NCBI RefSeq assembly: GCF_028751035.1
Contig: NZ_CP063533.1
Location: forward strand, 496,001 to 560,000
Source of the DNA: Helicobacter winghamensis ATCC BAA-430
GTDB taxonomy: Bacteria; Campylobacterota; Campylobacteria; Campylobacterales; Helicobacteraceae
Direction of reading: 5' to 3'
DNA length: 64,000 bases
Positions 1 to 8,288 of this stretch are shown here, one piece after another (within the stretch, counting starts at the first letter, position 1; every line of letters starts with the position of its first letter). The notes beneath the pieces were generated by a model. That model ran no database searches. It saw only the letters and a program-made list of their open reading frames with translations, and was not told the origin of the DNA. The position numbers and the translations under genes are program-made.

Positions 1-260
1 GTGGTTGCTGTATTGCTTCTTGTGGAACAAAGCTTATGCGTGAAGACTTTGTAGGAGCAGCTGGGCTTAATCGCGTGGTTAGGTTTATGCTAGATCCACA
101 CGATGAAAGAAGTGATGCAGATTATTATGAGCTAGTGGGCGATGATAATGGTGTATTTGGCTGTATGAGCTTGCTTGCTTGCCACGATGTTTGCCCAAAA
201 AACCTGCCATTACAAAGTAAAATCGCTTATTTGCGCCGCAAAATGGCAGTCGTCAAATAA
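1..260 (+). CDS. frdB: Fumarate reductase iron-sulfur subunit (C-terminal part)
   Basis: This is the last 85 codons of a gene cut by the left edge; the frame runs from base 3. The product is the FeS subunit of quinol:fumarate reductase, which passes electrons from menaquinol through the membrane anchor to the FrdA flavoprotein during fumarate respiration. The visible start reads [10 protein letters not shown], the CxxC...C...CP ferredoxin-like signature, and a second cysteine group ([14 protein letters not shown]) supplies the remaining ligands of the C-terminal 3Fe-4S/4Fe-4S domain. The end (LRRKMAVVK) is a usual length for the epsilon-proteobacterial FrdB. It appears to be the last gene of its operon, since a strong hairpin follows within 10 bases. 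Confidence 0.93.
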   Translation, partial: GCCIASCGTKLMREDFVGAAGLNRVVRFMLDPHDERSDADYYELVGDDNGVFGCMSLLACHDVCPKNLPLQSKIAYLRRKMAVVK

Positions 261-269
261 TAAAATAAA

Positions 270-310
270 GAATCCCTTTTTGGGATTCAAAGATAAGATT
301 TATCTTTTTT
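270..310 (+). terminator. Tandem intrinsic terminator after frdB
   Basis: Two hairpins lie back to back. The first has a 7-bp stem, GAATCCC (270-276) and GGGATTC (282-288), around a T5 loop. The second pairs AAAGATAA (289-296) with TTATCTTT (300-307) and runs into a T tract. Together they separate frdB from the tRNA gene. The first hairpin is repeated almost exactly behind the porin gene at 42944-42964. Confidence 0.8.
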
Positions 311-313
311 AGT

Positions 314-319
314 TATAAT
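314..319 (+). promoter_or_regulatory. -10 element of the tRNA-Ser promoter
   Basis: A perfect TATAAT lies 11 bases before the first tRNA base, right for a start a few bases upstream of the mature 5' end. It overlaps the T run of the preceding terminator, so the tRNA is its own transcription unit. No clear -35 box is seen, as is normal for sigma-70 promoters in this group. Confidence 0.6.
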
Positions 320-330
320 TCCCTTTTCTT

Positions 331-418
331 AGAGAGGTGTCCGAGTGGTTGAAGGAGCACGCCTGGAACGCGTGTAAGGTGCAAGTCTTCGAGGGTTCGA
401 ATCCCTTCCTCTCTGCCA
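331..418 (+). tRNA. tRNA-Ser (anticodon GGA)
   Basis: A complete class II tRNA of 88 bases with the CCA end encoded. The acceptor stem AGAGAGG (331-337) pairs with CCTCTCT (408-414), followed by discriminator G and CCA. The anticodon loop CTGGAAC (363-369) sits between CACGC and GCGTG and gives anticodon GGA at 365-367, reading UCC and UCU. The long variable arm typical of tRNA-Ser precedes the T arm with GTTCGAATC. Confidence 0.96.
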
Positions 419-446
419 GAATTTTAAACTTTTTAATTCTTTATTA
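418..446 (+). terminator. Weak terminator after tRNA-Ser
   Basis: AGAATT (418-423) can pair with AATTCT (435-440) and is followed by a short T-rich run. The stem is AT-only, so the prediction is weak. Confidence 0.35.
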
Positions 447-738
447 CAATTACCACTTATTTTTAAACACATCTCTTACAACCTTTCATATTGTTATTTT
501 TTAAATTCGTTACCAAATGTAACTTCTAAATTAAATTTATAAAATATACTTAATCTTTTTATAAAACTTAATAAATCCCTATAATATGGAATTTATTTTT
601 ATATTTTTCTTTACATAATAAAAATGATTTTTATTTCATTTAAAAAATAGTAACAATATCACTTAAAATTTAAAAGAATTTATTATAAAATGGCAAGGTT
701 TAAAATCAAAATCACACTTCAAACAAAGGAGAAAAATA
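447..738. other. AT-rich intergenic region upstream of the autotransporter
   Basis: Nearly 300 bases without a credible ORF. It is very AT-rich with many A and T runs, as expected for a regulated promoter region. Two -10-like hexamers on the plus strand could serve the autotransporter: TATAAT at 580-585 and TATAAA at 684-689. A good ribosome binding site (AAGGAG, about 727-732) precedes the ATG at 739. No inverted repeat long enough to call an operator was seen. Confidence 0.45.
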
Positions 739-3700
739 ATGGAAAAAACATTGAATAATCATTCTAATATGATTGATATTCCTGCGGGGGGGGGGGCATT
801 TAAGAGATATTTAGCTCCATTTACTAGCAAGGCAATTTATTATAGCGTTCTTGCAACTTCACTTTCTACTTTTATCTTTCACTCGCAAGCTTATGCACAA
901 TCAAATGATGAAAAATCTGTTCCACAAATTATTGCTTCAAATATTAAAAATCCTTCAGCAAGATCTAGTGCTAATCAATTGCAAACTAGCAATACAATTA
1001 AGACTGGAGTTCAAGTTGGTAGTCAATTTCACGATACTAGCGCTGGTGGGAGTGTAGATTTAACAGGGAAAACACAGGTTGATAATCTAACACTTAGTCA
1101 TCAGGGGATTGATATTGAGAAATACAATAATCAAAATCAAAAACCAACAAGATTATTTACAACAACAGAAATGAAATTTAATAATCTTAAAATAGCAAAT
1201 CTTACTTCTAATGGAGATGCAGGGTTTGGGTTTGTAATTTCACCAGATAAGGATTGGCTAAACATAATAACAAAGTTTATTGAATACAGCAATGTTGCAC
1301 ATTTTCATTTGTTTAAGCTTAAGGGTGATTCTTTAACTATTGGTAAGATTGAAAATAAACAGCATTTGGAGATTGAAGCGGACACTTTAAATATCAACAA
1401 AGGCATAACAACTGATTATGGCTCCCTTAAAATTAAATTTAAAGAAGGAATAATTAATGGAAAAATAGGATTTTATGGTGTTAGTAATCCTATTTTTGAC
1501 ATAGCGAGTAATGGTAATGGTCGAAAAAGTTTTGCAACAGATGATCTTTATATTGAAACTACCAATGGAACAATAGCAGCAGATATTAGCACCAAAGGGG
1601 CAAGTCGCGCAAAAATATTTTTAAATGGTGGAGGGAAAATCACAGGAAATATAACTCTTGAAGATGATACACAAAATATGGAAATTAAAATAGAAAAAGA
1701 TAGTGGATCTCTTTTAGGTGCAAGTACAAGTTGGTATGATTCTTTTTTTCATATCATTTCAGACAATGGAAAAATAGAAGGCGATATAACTATAAAGGGG
1801 GGAGATAAAGAGATTGTTGATGCATACAGAAAACATTACAACAGAAATAGTTTAGGATTTTATTTAATAGGTGATAAAGCAGAAATGAGTGGAAATATTT
1901 ATGTGCAAAATCAGCTAGCTAGTCTGAGTTTTCTATCACTTGCAGGAAATGCTAAGATGACAGGAGATATTAAAGTTGGTGAAAAAGATCACTTTAGTAT
2001 CTATAATGACAGATATTTCCCTGATGGAATAGGGCTTGACTATGGCACTAACAACCTAGTCTCTGGAAAGATTACAAATAGGGGGTATTTGGATGTTAGT
2101 GGTCAAACCGAGCAAGGATTGACTATCCAACAAACCATTGACAACATTGGAGGAACTCTTGCTGTAAGGAATGTTAATTGGGATGGAGATAAAAATATAA
2201 ACGGCATTAAATTTCTACGTGGAGGAAAAGATGGCAATGTTGGCACTGATGCACACTTTAAAAACATAAATGGTGGAAAAATAGCAATTGACGGCTGGGA
2301 TTTTAGAGAAAAAGAGGGTAATGGTAGAATTGTAATAGATACAGGAAATGGTGGGAATGACGGCACAAGAGAGCAGAATTTAAATAAAGTAGCTTTTGGC
2401 TCATATTTTGATGTTAATGGTAACATTATTCGCTCAACACAATGGGTAGATGGTAAAGAGATTCCTAGAACCATCACCCTCTTTGGCGATGATAAAATCT
2501 TCGCTAAAGGCTCTTATGTCCAATACCTTGTTTTAACCCCTGAAGAAGAAAAGGATCTTAAAGATGGAAAAATCAGTATCTATGATAAAGACGGCAGACA
2601 TAATGTAGCAGGACATTTTATTGAAGGGGGAGCAGGAGCTAATGGAGAAAGTAACTTTGCAACCTTACTCCATGAAGGAAAAGTCATTAAACTTAGTGTT
2701 GGTGGTGGAGATACTATTGCACCTGTTGTTCAAGCAGATGGTTTAATTGGTGAATTAAAAGTTAATGATGATACTCCCGGCTCCACTATTGGTTCTAATC
2801 AAATTAATGCACTAAATACTAATATGACACAAACCTTTAACACCCTTAAAGAAATCTCTACTAAAACTTTTAGAACAGAGCATACTAATCTCTCAAGCTA
2901 TAATACTCTAAAAGAACAAGTAGCTTATGCTCTTTATAATCATTCTAAAAATGCTTCAAAGAATAATTCTTTAGATAACAATCCTACAAACAAGAATCTT
3001 TCTAGTAATAATTTAAAAAATCATACCAATAATAATCTCTTGAGTTATAATGCAAAGAATTCTTTAAATGATAATATAAATCTATTGGATAATACTAGTA
3101 ACCCAGGTAATACAAATATTGCTAGTAATGTAAGTAATATAAATGCTTTGACAAATCCTGCAAGCAACACTTCAGGGAATAACACTTTAAGCAATGTTTC
3201 AAATAACACTAACTTAGAAGCTTATGCCACAGATGAACAAATTACTACTTATGCTACTTATGCACAAGCTGGTGCATCTGATGCTTTACTCTATGATGAA
3301 ATCAATAAAGGCTATACAGATTTAGATCTCTTAAGAGCCTTAGATGATATTTTTATTAAGCAAAATAAAAAAGAAAGTGATCTTTATACTTATGCAGTGC
3401 CTTATTATAATTACATTAAAGATAAATCTTTAGGATTAGGCACCACAAAAACAAATAGTTATGGATTGCTAGCTGGAGGACAATTAAATTCTAATTATGG
3501 AGTTTATGGCTTTTATATTAATTTAGAAAACTCTAAGAGAGAAAACAACACAACAAGCACAGATACAGATAGCACAAGTTATTTAGCAGGATTAACTTAT
3601 TACAATGCCTTCCATAGATTTTCTAATAAAGAACTCTATGTTAGTCTTAATACAATGCTAGGAACTACAAAGAGTGATGTCTCTATGATAGATAGTGATT

Positions 3701-4206
3701 CTTATAAAGATGATTTTGACTTTGATTCATTAAATTATGGAGCAGAACTAAGAGCTGGAGTTAATATTTATAATGTCTTAACTAATAGTTATTGGACACC
3801 AGAGTTAGGTTTAATCTATACAGGAATGGCAGTAGATTCTTATGAGATTAAACATACAAAGCTTACAGAATATTATGATAAAACAACAATTAATCTCTTA
3901 GAAGGGGTTGCAGGATTAAGATTCCATCACGCTTATAATCAAACTACACGCTTTAATGCAGCACTAGGAGCTAAGTTTAGACTCTATGATGATGCAAAAA
4001 GTCAAATGAAAATTGCAGGAGAGACATTAGCAAATCCTTTGTTTGCTACAAGAGATATTAAACTTCCAGATACTTCTTATTATGTGCAATTTGGTCTTGT
4101 TAAACTTCTAGGAGATAATGTAGAGTTAAGTCTAAACTATCAAGGAAACTTTGCAAAAGATATTCAAGGACATACTGCCTTTGCTAGAATTGGATATTGG
4201 TGGTAA
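739..4206 (+). CDS. Autotransporter with poly-G tract, type V secretion
   Basis: An 1155-residue type Va autotransporter. Residues 1-20 contain Ala-Gly-Gly-Gly-Ala coded by an 11-G run, followed by a long signal peptide whose hydrophobic core ends near AYA-Q at residues 51-54. Residues about 60-720 are a passenger rich in short Gly/Asn turns such as GKIEGDITI, GKITGNITL and AKMTGDIKV, the pattern of a parallel beta helix. Residues about 730-830 form an Asn/Ser-rich linker. About 275 residues from 880 on alternate aromatic and polar strands and end in the aromatic pair WW, as expected for the translocating beta barrel. No catalytic motif is evident in the passenger, so an adhesin or surface role is inference. 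The cytochrome gene begins 9 bases downstream. Confidence 0.88.
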   Translation: MEKTLNNHSNMIDIPAGGGAFKRYLAPFTSKAIYYSVLATSLSTFIFHSQAYAQSNDEKSVPQIIASNIKNPSARSSANQLQTSNTIKTGVQVGSQFHDTSAGGSVDLTGKTQVDNLTLSHQGIDIEKYNNQNQKPTRLFTTTEMKFNNLKIANLTSNGDAGFGFVISPDKDWLNIITKFIEYSNVAHFHLFKLKGDSLTIGKIENKQHLEIEADTLNINKGITTDYGSLKIKFKEGIINGKIGFYGVSNPIFDIASNGNGRKSFATDDLYIETTNGTIAADISTKGASRAKIFLNGGGKITGNITLEDDTQNMEIKIEKDSGSLLGASTSWYDSFFHIISDNGKIEGDITIKGGDKEIVDAYRKHYNRNSLGFYLIGDKAEMSGNIYVQNQLASLSFLSLAGNAKMTGDIKVGEKDHFSIYNDRYFPDGIGLDYGTNNLVSGKITNRGYLDVSGQTEQGLTIQQTIDNIGGTLAVRNVNWDGDKNINGIKFLRGGKDGNVGTDAHFKNINGGKIAIDGWDFREKEGNGRIVIDTGNGGNDGTREQNLNKVAFGSYFDVNGNIIRSTQWVDGKEIPRTITLFGDDKIFAKGSYVQYLVLTPEEEKDLKDGKISIYDKDGRHNVAGHFIEGGAGANGESNFATLLHEGKVIKLSVGGGDTIAPVVQADGLIGELKVNDDTPGSTIGSNQINALNTNMTQTFNTLKEISTKTFRTEHTNLSSYNTLKEQVAYALYNHSKNASKNNSLDNNPTNKNLSSNNLKNHTNNNLLSYNAKNSLNDNINLLDNTSNPGNTNIASNVSNINALTNPASNTSGNNTLSNVSNNTNLEAYATDEQITTYATYAQAGASDALLYDEINKGYTDLDLLRALDDIFIKQNKKESDLYTYAVPYYNYIKDKSLGLGTTKTNSYGLLAGGQLNSNYGVYGFYINLENSKRENNTTSTDTDSTSYLAGLTYYNAFHRFSNKELYVSLNTMLGTTKSDVSMIDSDSYKDDFDFDSLNYGAELRAGVNIYNVLTNSYWTPELGLIYTGMAVDSYEIKHTKLTEYYDKTTINLLEGVAGLRFHHAYNQTTRFNAALGAKFRLYDDAKSQMKIAGETLANPLFATRDIKLPDTSYYVQFGLVKLLGDNVELSLNYQGNFAKDIQGHTAFARIGYWW
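786..796 (+). repeat. Homopolymeric G11 tract inside the autotransporter start
   Basis: Eleven consecutive G lie 47 bases inside the coding sequence, before the signal peptide. At this length the reading frame from the ATG at 739 is open through 4206, so the sequenced copy is in the ON state. Gain or loss of one or two G would stop translation early. Slipped-strand changes of such tracts are the classic phase-variation switch in Helicobacter and Campylobacter surface genes. Confidence 0.9.
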
Positions 4207-4215
4207 GGAGAGAAA

Positions 4216-4731
4216 ATGCAAAGAATAATACTAACTTTACAACAAGAGAAACAAATAAAACAAAACAAAAGTCTAAGCTATCAAATACAGCAGGCTTTAC
4301 AACAAAATAAACAAAGCAAACAACAAATAAAACAAGTTAAACAAATCAACAAACAAAACAAAAAGACTTCCTATGAAGTCTTTAAAACAACACTAACTTC
4401 TTTTTTAGGATTATGTTTATTAGGAAGTTTAAATCTTGCACAAGCAAAAGACAATTTTAATCCTAGTAAAGAATATAAACAAAATTGTTCTATCTGTCAT
4501 GGAGCAAATGGATTAAAAGCTCCACCTGGAGGTAGAGAAACACAACTTATTGGTGCAATGCTAAAAGATTATGTGTATCAAAGACTTATTGATTATGCAA
4601 GTGATAAAGGAGGAACACCGGGAAATAACTTTATTATGTTTGCAGTAATGGATGAATACCAATACACTAAAGAAGAAATCAAACAACTAGCAGAGTATAT
4701 TACAGATTTAGGGCATAAGGAGATGGAGTAA
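4216..4731 (+). CDS. Class I c-type cytochrome with Gln/Lys-rich leader
   Basis: A small haem protein, presumably periplasmic electron carrier or sensor. The haem-binding motif CSICH is at residues 91-95, followed by HGANG and, near the end, a Met in an FAVMDEY context that could be the sixth ligand; the last helix KEEIKQLAEYI is typical of cytochrome c. A hydrophobic signal segment lies at residues 58-77 (ending LAQA). Before it comes an unusual 50-residue stretch with 16 Gln and 10 Lys and almost no acid residues. There is no alternative ATG, and a strong Shine-Dalgarno (TAAGGAG) overlaps the stop of the autotransporter, so the long start seems real. Tight spacing suggests co-transcription and perhaps co-regulation with the phase-variable autotransporter. 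Confidence 0.75.
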   Translation: MQRIILTLQQEKQIKQNKSLSYQIQQALQQNKQSKQQIKQVKQINKQNKKTSYEVFKTTLTSFLGLCLLGSLNLAQAKDNFNPSKEYKQNCSICHGANGLKAPPGGRETQLIGAMLKDYVYQRLIDYASDKGGTPGNNFIMFAVMDEYQYTKEEIKQLAEYITDLGHKEME

Positions 4732-4752
4732 AAATAAGTTTTAGAAGCTTCT

Positions 4753-5394
4753 TTAAGGGAGTTTTATAACTCCCATTCCTTGAAGCCCCGTAACAATCAT
4801 TTGGATTCCAACTGCCACGATGAAGATTAATGAAATGCGTGAAAGAACGAAAAGCACTAAGTGCCCTAAAATTTTTTCAATCATAGCAGAAAAATAAAAT
4901 AAAATTAGTAAAAACACAAATGCTGTAATCACTGCTCCAGCTGCAATAAGCATATTGCTTTTCTCAGCAATAATAATCACCGTAGATAAAGTTCCCGGTC
5001 CTACAAGCATAGGAAATGCCATAGGAATAACGCTATGTTTTAAAAGCTCGCTAAATTCTAAATCTTTGTAGTTAGAAAAATCTTGCTGTGTTTGAGAAAA
5101 AAGTAAGTTTTTTAAACTCATTACGCCAATGACTAAACCACCTGCTACACGCAAACTATCTAAATTAACGCGAAAAAGATATTGCATAATAAAAGAACCA
5201 CTAAATAAAAAAAGCAAAACAATCAAAAACGCCACCCATAAAATATTACGAAAAAGCTTTTGGCGTAGGCGAATGGGAACTTGTTCTGTCATTGCAATAA
5301 ATAAGGGGAGATTGCCAAAAGGGTTTAAAACGGCAATGATTGTAACAGTTGCCACACCAATGATATAGGTAACAGATTCTATGTTTTCAAACAT
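4753..5394 (-). CDS. MarC-family integral membrane protein
   Basis: A 213-residue inner membrane protein with about six hydrophobic segments. The family marks are NPFGNLPLF near residue 25 and PMAFPMLVGPGT in the middle, both typical of the MarC/UPF0056 family. Its substrate is unknown; the old link with multiple antibiotic resistance in E. coli has not held up for the family, so no resistance role is claimed. It stands alone on the minus strand, convergent with the cytochrome gene, with a 71-base gap to the ATPase gene upstream. Confidence 0.88.
   Translation of the reverse strand: MFENIESVTYIIGVATVTIIAVLNPFGNLPLFIAMTEQVPIRLRQKLFRNILWVAFLIVLLFLFSGSFIMQYLFRVNLDSLRVAGGLVIGVMSLKNLLFSQTQQDFSNYKDLEFSELLKHSVIPMAFPMLVGPGTLSTVIIIAEKSNMLIAAGAVITAFVFLLILFYFSAMIEKILGHLVLFVLSRISLIFIVAVGIQMIVTGLQGMGVIKLP
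4757..4774. terminator. Inverted repeat at the convergent cytochrome/marC junction
   Basis: GGGAGTT (4757-4763) and AACTCCC (4768-4774) form a perfect 7-bp stem with a 4-base loop. It overlaps the last codons of the minus-strand marC gene. Neither side is followed by a clear T run, so it is only a possible bidirectional terminator. Confidence 0.35.
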
Positions 5395-5465
5395 TTTGCA
5401 CCTTTAAAAGTAATTTTGGATTCTAGCATTTATGTGAAAAATTACGCAAGTGTTTTTTGGATAAA

Positions 5466-6536
5466 CTACAAATTGAAATTTAAAAGATTGGAATCTAAAA
5501 CACTACTTTTTGCAAACTCTACAAAGGGAATAATAAAATAAGGCATACCTAAATGCTCACCTTGTTTGCTTTCATTTAAAGAAAGGATTAATAAAAAATC
5601 GCAAAATTCCCTTTCTTTGCCAAGTTTATTTAAGCGCATTTCTAGCGTTTGTGTGAAAGGCGCACAAAGGATTCCAAGCGATAAAGAAGGAATGTAAAAA
5701 TCAAGCTTATCAGTGTAAAAAAACTTTAGCTTAAAATGGTAAAGTAATTCTAAAAACACCATATTTTCAAAAAGTAGGTTAAAGTTGCGTTCAAATGAGA
5801 CTGCGTTTTTTAAAGTAAAATCCCAAAAATAAAGTTTTTTAGGAGCTGAAGCGTGTTCAAACTTCTCTAGCCAAAATAAGATTCCGCCTTTTTCTAAGGT
5901 TTGCGCATAAGTGTAGAATCTGTCTTTTGAGAGCTTACCTTCTTTTTTGAGCTTAGAATATACATAATAAGGCGTTACCTTTTGCCCTAAATGTAAAATG
6001 AGATTCCGTAATATCCAAAAATCTGTTGGACTAGAAGCGAGTAGTTTTAAAAACTCTCCCTTTTTTTGCTCATTTAATTGTTCAAATAAATTGCCAAATT
6101 TTAAATATTGCGTTAGGGCTTCTTCTTGTGGGATTTTGCGCATTGCTAGAAATTCTGCAAAGGTAATGGGGGGCATTTTGAGATTGTGAAATCCTTGTAA
6201 AGGGGTGCTAGAGATTACAATTAAAAAAGAAAGTTTAAAATCAAGTGGAATTAAGGGAGTGTAATTATCCAAAATCAAAATAGAAATATTTTTTTCTTTT
6301 AAAAATTGTTGAATATTTTCTAAATCCTTTAGTGGATTTAAGCGCGTGTCATTGCAGTCAATGTAGAGTTTTTTCAATGCGCTAAAATGTGGTTGATTGA
6401 AGTAGTGTAGCACAAAGTCTGTTTTGCCTATTCCATTTGCACCATAAATGCAAGTGTTGTTTTGAAGCTTTAGAATAACTTGTCTGTGGAATCGTAAATT
6501 TAATTTAGGATAGGATTCTAAGATTTTTTCAAGCAT
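5466..6536 (-). CDS. P-loop ATPase of unknown role (AAA_14/DUF4143-like)
   Basis: A 356-residue protein with a Walker A motif GANGIGKTD near residues 33-41 and a Walker B-like strand ISILILDNY near residue 90. The later part (IVISSTP, then TFAEFLAMRK) resembles the sensor region and the domain linker of archaeal-type AAA ATPases that carry a C-terminal DUF4143 nuclease-like domain. I do not recognise a specific function. It lies head to head with pyrG, with a separate promoter on each strand, and has no membrane segment. The first 20 residues and the length look complete. Family placement is moderate in confidence. Confidence 0.65.
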   Translation of the reverse strand: MLEKILESYPKLNLRFHRQVILKLQNNTCIYGANGIGKTDFVLHYFNQPHFSALKKLYIDCNDTRLNPLKDLENIQQFLKEKNISILILDNYTPLIPLDFKLSFLIVISSTPLQGFHNLKMPPITFAEFLAMRKIPQEEALTQYLKFGNLFEQLNEQKKGEFLKLLASSPTDFWILRNLILHLGQKVTPYYVYSKLKKEGKLSKDRFYTYAQTLEKGGILFWLEKFEHASAPKKLYFWDFTLKNAVSFERNFNLLFENMVFLELLYHFKLKFFYTDKLDFYIPSLSLGILCAPFTQTLEMRLNKLGKEREFCDFLLILSLNESKQGEHLGMPYFIIPFVEFAKSSVLDSNLLNFNL

Positions 6537-6562
6537 TGTATGCCTTTAGCTAAATTTTGTTT

Positions 6563-6568
6563 ATTATA
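6563..6568 (-). promoter_or_regulatory. -10 element for the ATPase gene
   Basis: On the minus strand TATAAT lies 27 bases before the ATG at 6536, with a short AAAGG ribosome site between. It is one half of a divergent promoter pair with pyrG. Confidence 0.5.
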
Positions 6569-6615
6569 ACAAGATTCTAAATGCAATAAAAAGCAAAAAT
6601 GAAGTTGTCTAAAAG

Positions 6616-6621
6616 TATAAT
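6616..6621 (+). promoter_or_regulatory. -10 element for pyrG
   Basis: TATAAT lies 27 bases before the pyrG ATG. A GAGG-type ribosome binding site is found close to the start codon. Confidence 0.55.
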
Positions 6622-6647
6622 TTGCGTTTTTAATTGCGAGGTTTGTA

Positions 6648-8288
6648 ATGTCTAAAATTGAAACGAAATATATTTTTGTAACAGGCGGTGTGTTAAGCTC
6701 TTTGGGTAAGGGAATTACTTCATCATCTATTGCAACACTTTTAAAGCATTCTGGCTTTAAAGTTGGAATCTTAAAAATAGATCCTTATATCAATGTAGAT
6801 CCCGGCACAATGAGTCCGCTAGAACACGGCGAAGTGTTTGTAACACACGATGGAGCAGAGACGGATTTAGACATAGGGCATTATGAGAGATTTTTGAATA
6901 TGAATTTCTCTTCAAAAAATAATTTCACAACAGGGCAGGTGTATCTAAGTGTAATAGATAGGGAGCGCAAAGGTGGGTATCTAGGTAAAACAATCCAAGT
7001 TATACCGCATATTGTTGATGAGATAAAGCGTAGAATCCGCCTTGCAGGGGAAGAAAATGAGATTTTAGTAGTGGAGCTTGGAGGAACGGTTGGTGATATT
7101 GAGGGTTTGCCTTTTTTAGAAGCAATGCGCGAGATGAAACACGAATATGGAATGGAGAGAGTGATAAGCCTGCATGTAACACTTATTCCACTAATCCGTG
7201 CAGCAGGAGAGCTAAAGACAAAGCCTACACAACATAGTGTGCAAGAGCTAAGGCGTATAGGAATCACGCCACAAATTATTATCGCACGCACTGAAAAAGA
7301 GATTCCAAAAGAGCTCAAAAGCAAGCTTTCTATGAGTTGCGATGTGGATTATGATTGCGTGATTATGGCACAAGATGCAAAGAGTATTTATCAAATGCCA
7401 CTTAATTTTTTAAAAGAGGGCGTTTTGGTGCCGATTGCTAGATTTTTAAAGCTTCCTGAATTTAGCCCAGATATGAAAGAATGGGATTTGCTAGTTAAGC
7501 AGATTTTAGCACCACAAAATGAAGTCAAAATCGCCTTTGTAGGAAAATATTTAAGTTTAAAAGAATCTTATAAATCGCTCATTGAAGCCTTAATCCACGC
7601 CGGAGCAAACTTGGATACAAAGGTAGATATTCAATGGATTGATAGCGAAGAGCTAGAGAAAAATGAAGAAGCGTTAGAGCAGTTAAAATATGTAGATGGA
7701 ATCCTAGTTCCAGGAGGATTTGGAGAGCGGGGGATTAATGGAAAAATGCGCGCAATTACTTTTGCTAGAGAAAATAAAATTCCATTTTTGGGGATTTGTC
7801 TTGGAATGCAACTAGCAATCTTGGAGTATTGTCGCAATGTTTTAGGGATAAAAGATGCAGATTCTATGGAGTTTAATCCTGCAACAAAAGAGCCAGCAAT
7901 TTATCTGATAGAAAATTTCATAGATCAAGCAGGAAATCAGCAAGTCCGCACACATACTTCGCCTATGGGCGGAACTATGCGGCTTGGTGAGTATGAATGC
8001 CAAACTAAAGAAAACAGCAAGCTGCAAGCTGCATATCAAGGGCAAAAAGTAATCAAAGAACGCCATCGCCACCGCTATGAAGCAAATCCAAAATACAGAG
8101 AAAGGTTAGAAACTAATGGAATGGTAGTAAGTGGGGAGAGTAATGGGCTAATTGAAGCAGTAGAGCTTGAAAATCATCCGTGGTTTGTGGCAGTTCAATT
8201 TCACCCAGAATTTACTTCAAGATTGCAAGCTCCAAATTGTGTAATTTTAGAGTTTATCAAACAATCTCTTGAATTTGCACGAAATTAA
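6648..8288 (+). CDS. pyrG: CTP synthase (glutamine hydrolysing)
   Basis: Converts UTP to CTP using ATP and glutamine, the last step of pyrimidine nucleotide synthesis in the cytoplasm. The 546 residues match the family length. The N-terminal synthase domain shows the P-loop [11 protein letters not shown] and [13 protein letters not shown]; the C-terminal class I glutamine amidotransferase domain shows GICLGMQ with the nucleophile Cys at residue 384, and the His/Glu pair in VQFHPEF near the end. The gene has its own promoter and its 3' end overlaps the longest possible recJ frame by 20 bases, so the two are probably co-transcribed. Confidence 0.98.
   Translation: MSKIETKYIFVTGGVLSSLGKGITSSSIATLLKHSGFKVGILKIDPYINVDPGTMSPLEHGEVFVTHDGAETDLDIGHYERFLNMNFSSKNNFTTGQVYLSVIDRERKGGYLGKTIQVIPHIVDEIKRRIRLAGEENEILVVELGGTVGDIEGLPFLEAMREMKHEYGMERVISLHVTLIPLIRAAGELKTKPTQHSVQELRRIGITPQIIIARTEKEIPKELKSKLSMSCDVDYDCVIMAQDAKSIYQMPLNFLKEGVLVPIARFLKLPEFSPDMKEWDLLVKQILAPQNEVKIAFVGKYLSLKESYKSLIEALIHAGANLDTKVDIQWIDSEELEKNEEALEQLKYVDGILVPGGFGERGINGKMRAITFARENKIPFLGICLGMQLAILEYCRNVLGIKDADSMEFNPATKEPAIYLIENFIDQAGNQQVRTHTSPMGGTMRLGEYECQTKENSKLQAAYQGQKVIKERHRHRYEANPKYRERLETNGMVVSGESNGLIEAVELENHPWFVAVQFHPEFTSRLQAPNCVILEFIKQSLEFARN

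Noticed and set aside
447-738. A small RNA or attachment site next to tRNA-Ser
   Set aside because: The tRNA is a common integration target, but no repeat of its 3' end, integrase or bounded structure was seen in the window.
1797-1802. G6 run inside the autotransporter passenger as a second phase switch
   Set aside because: Six bases is near background; similar runs occur at 6168-6173 and elsewhere without sign of instability.
2103-2477. Antisense ORF of 124 codons within the autotransporter
   Set aside because: It mirrors the passenger reading frame, is Ser/Pro/Phe-rich like other antisense shadows, and has no ribosome site.
4230-4370. A-rich CAA/AAA repeats in the cytochrome start as a tandem or CRISPR-like array
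   Set aside because: Units are irregular in length and sequence with no spacers; it is low-complexity coding DNA for Gln and Lys.
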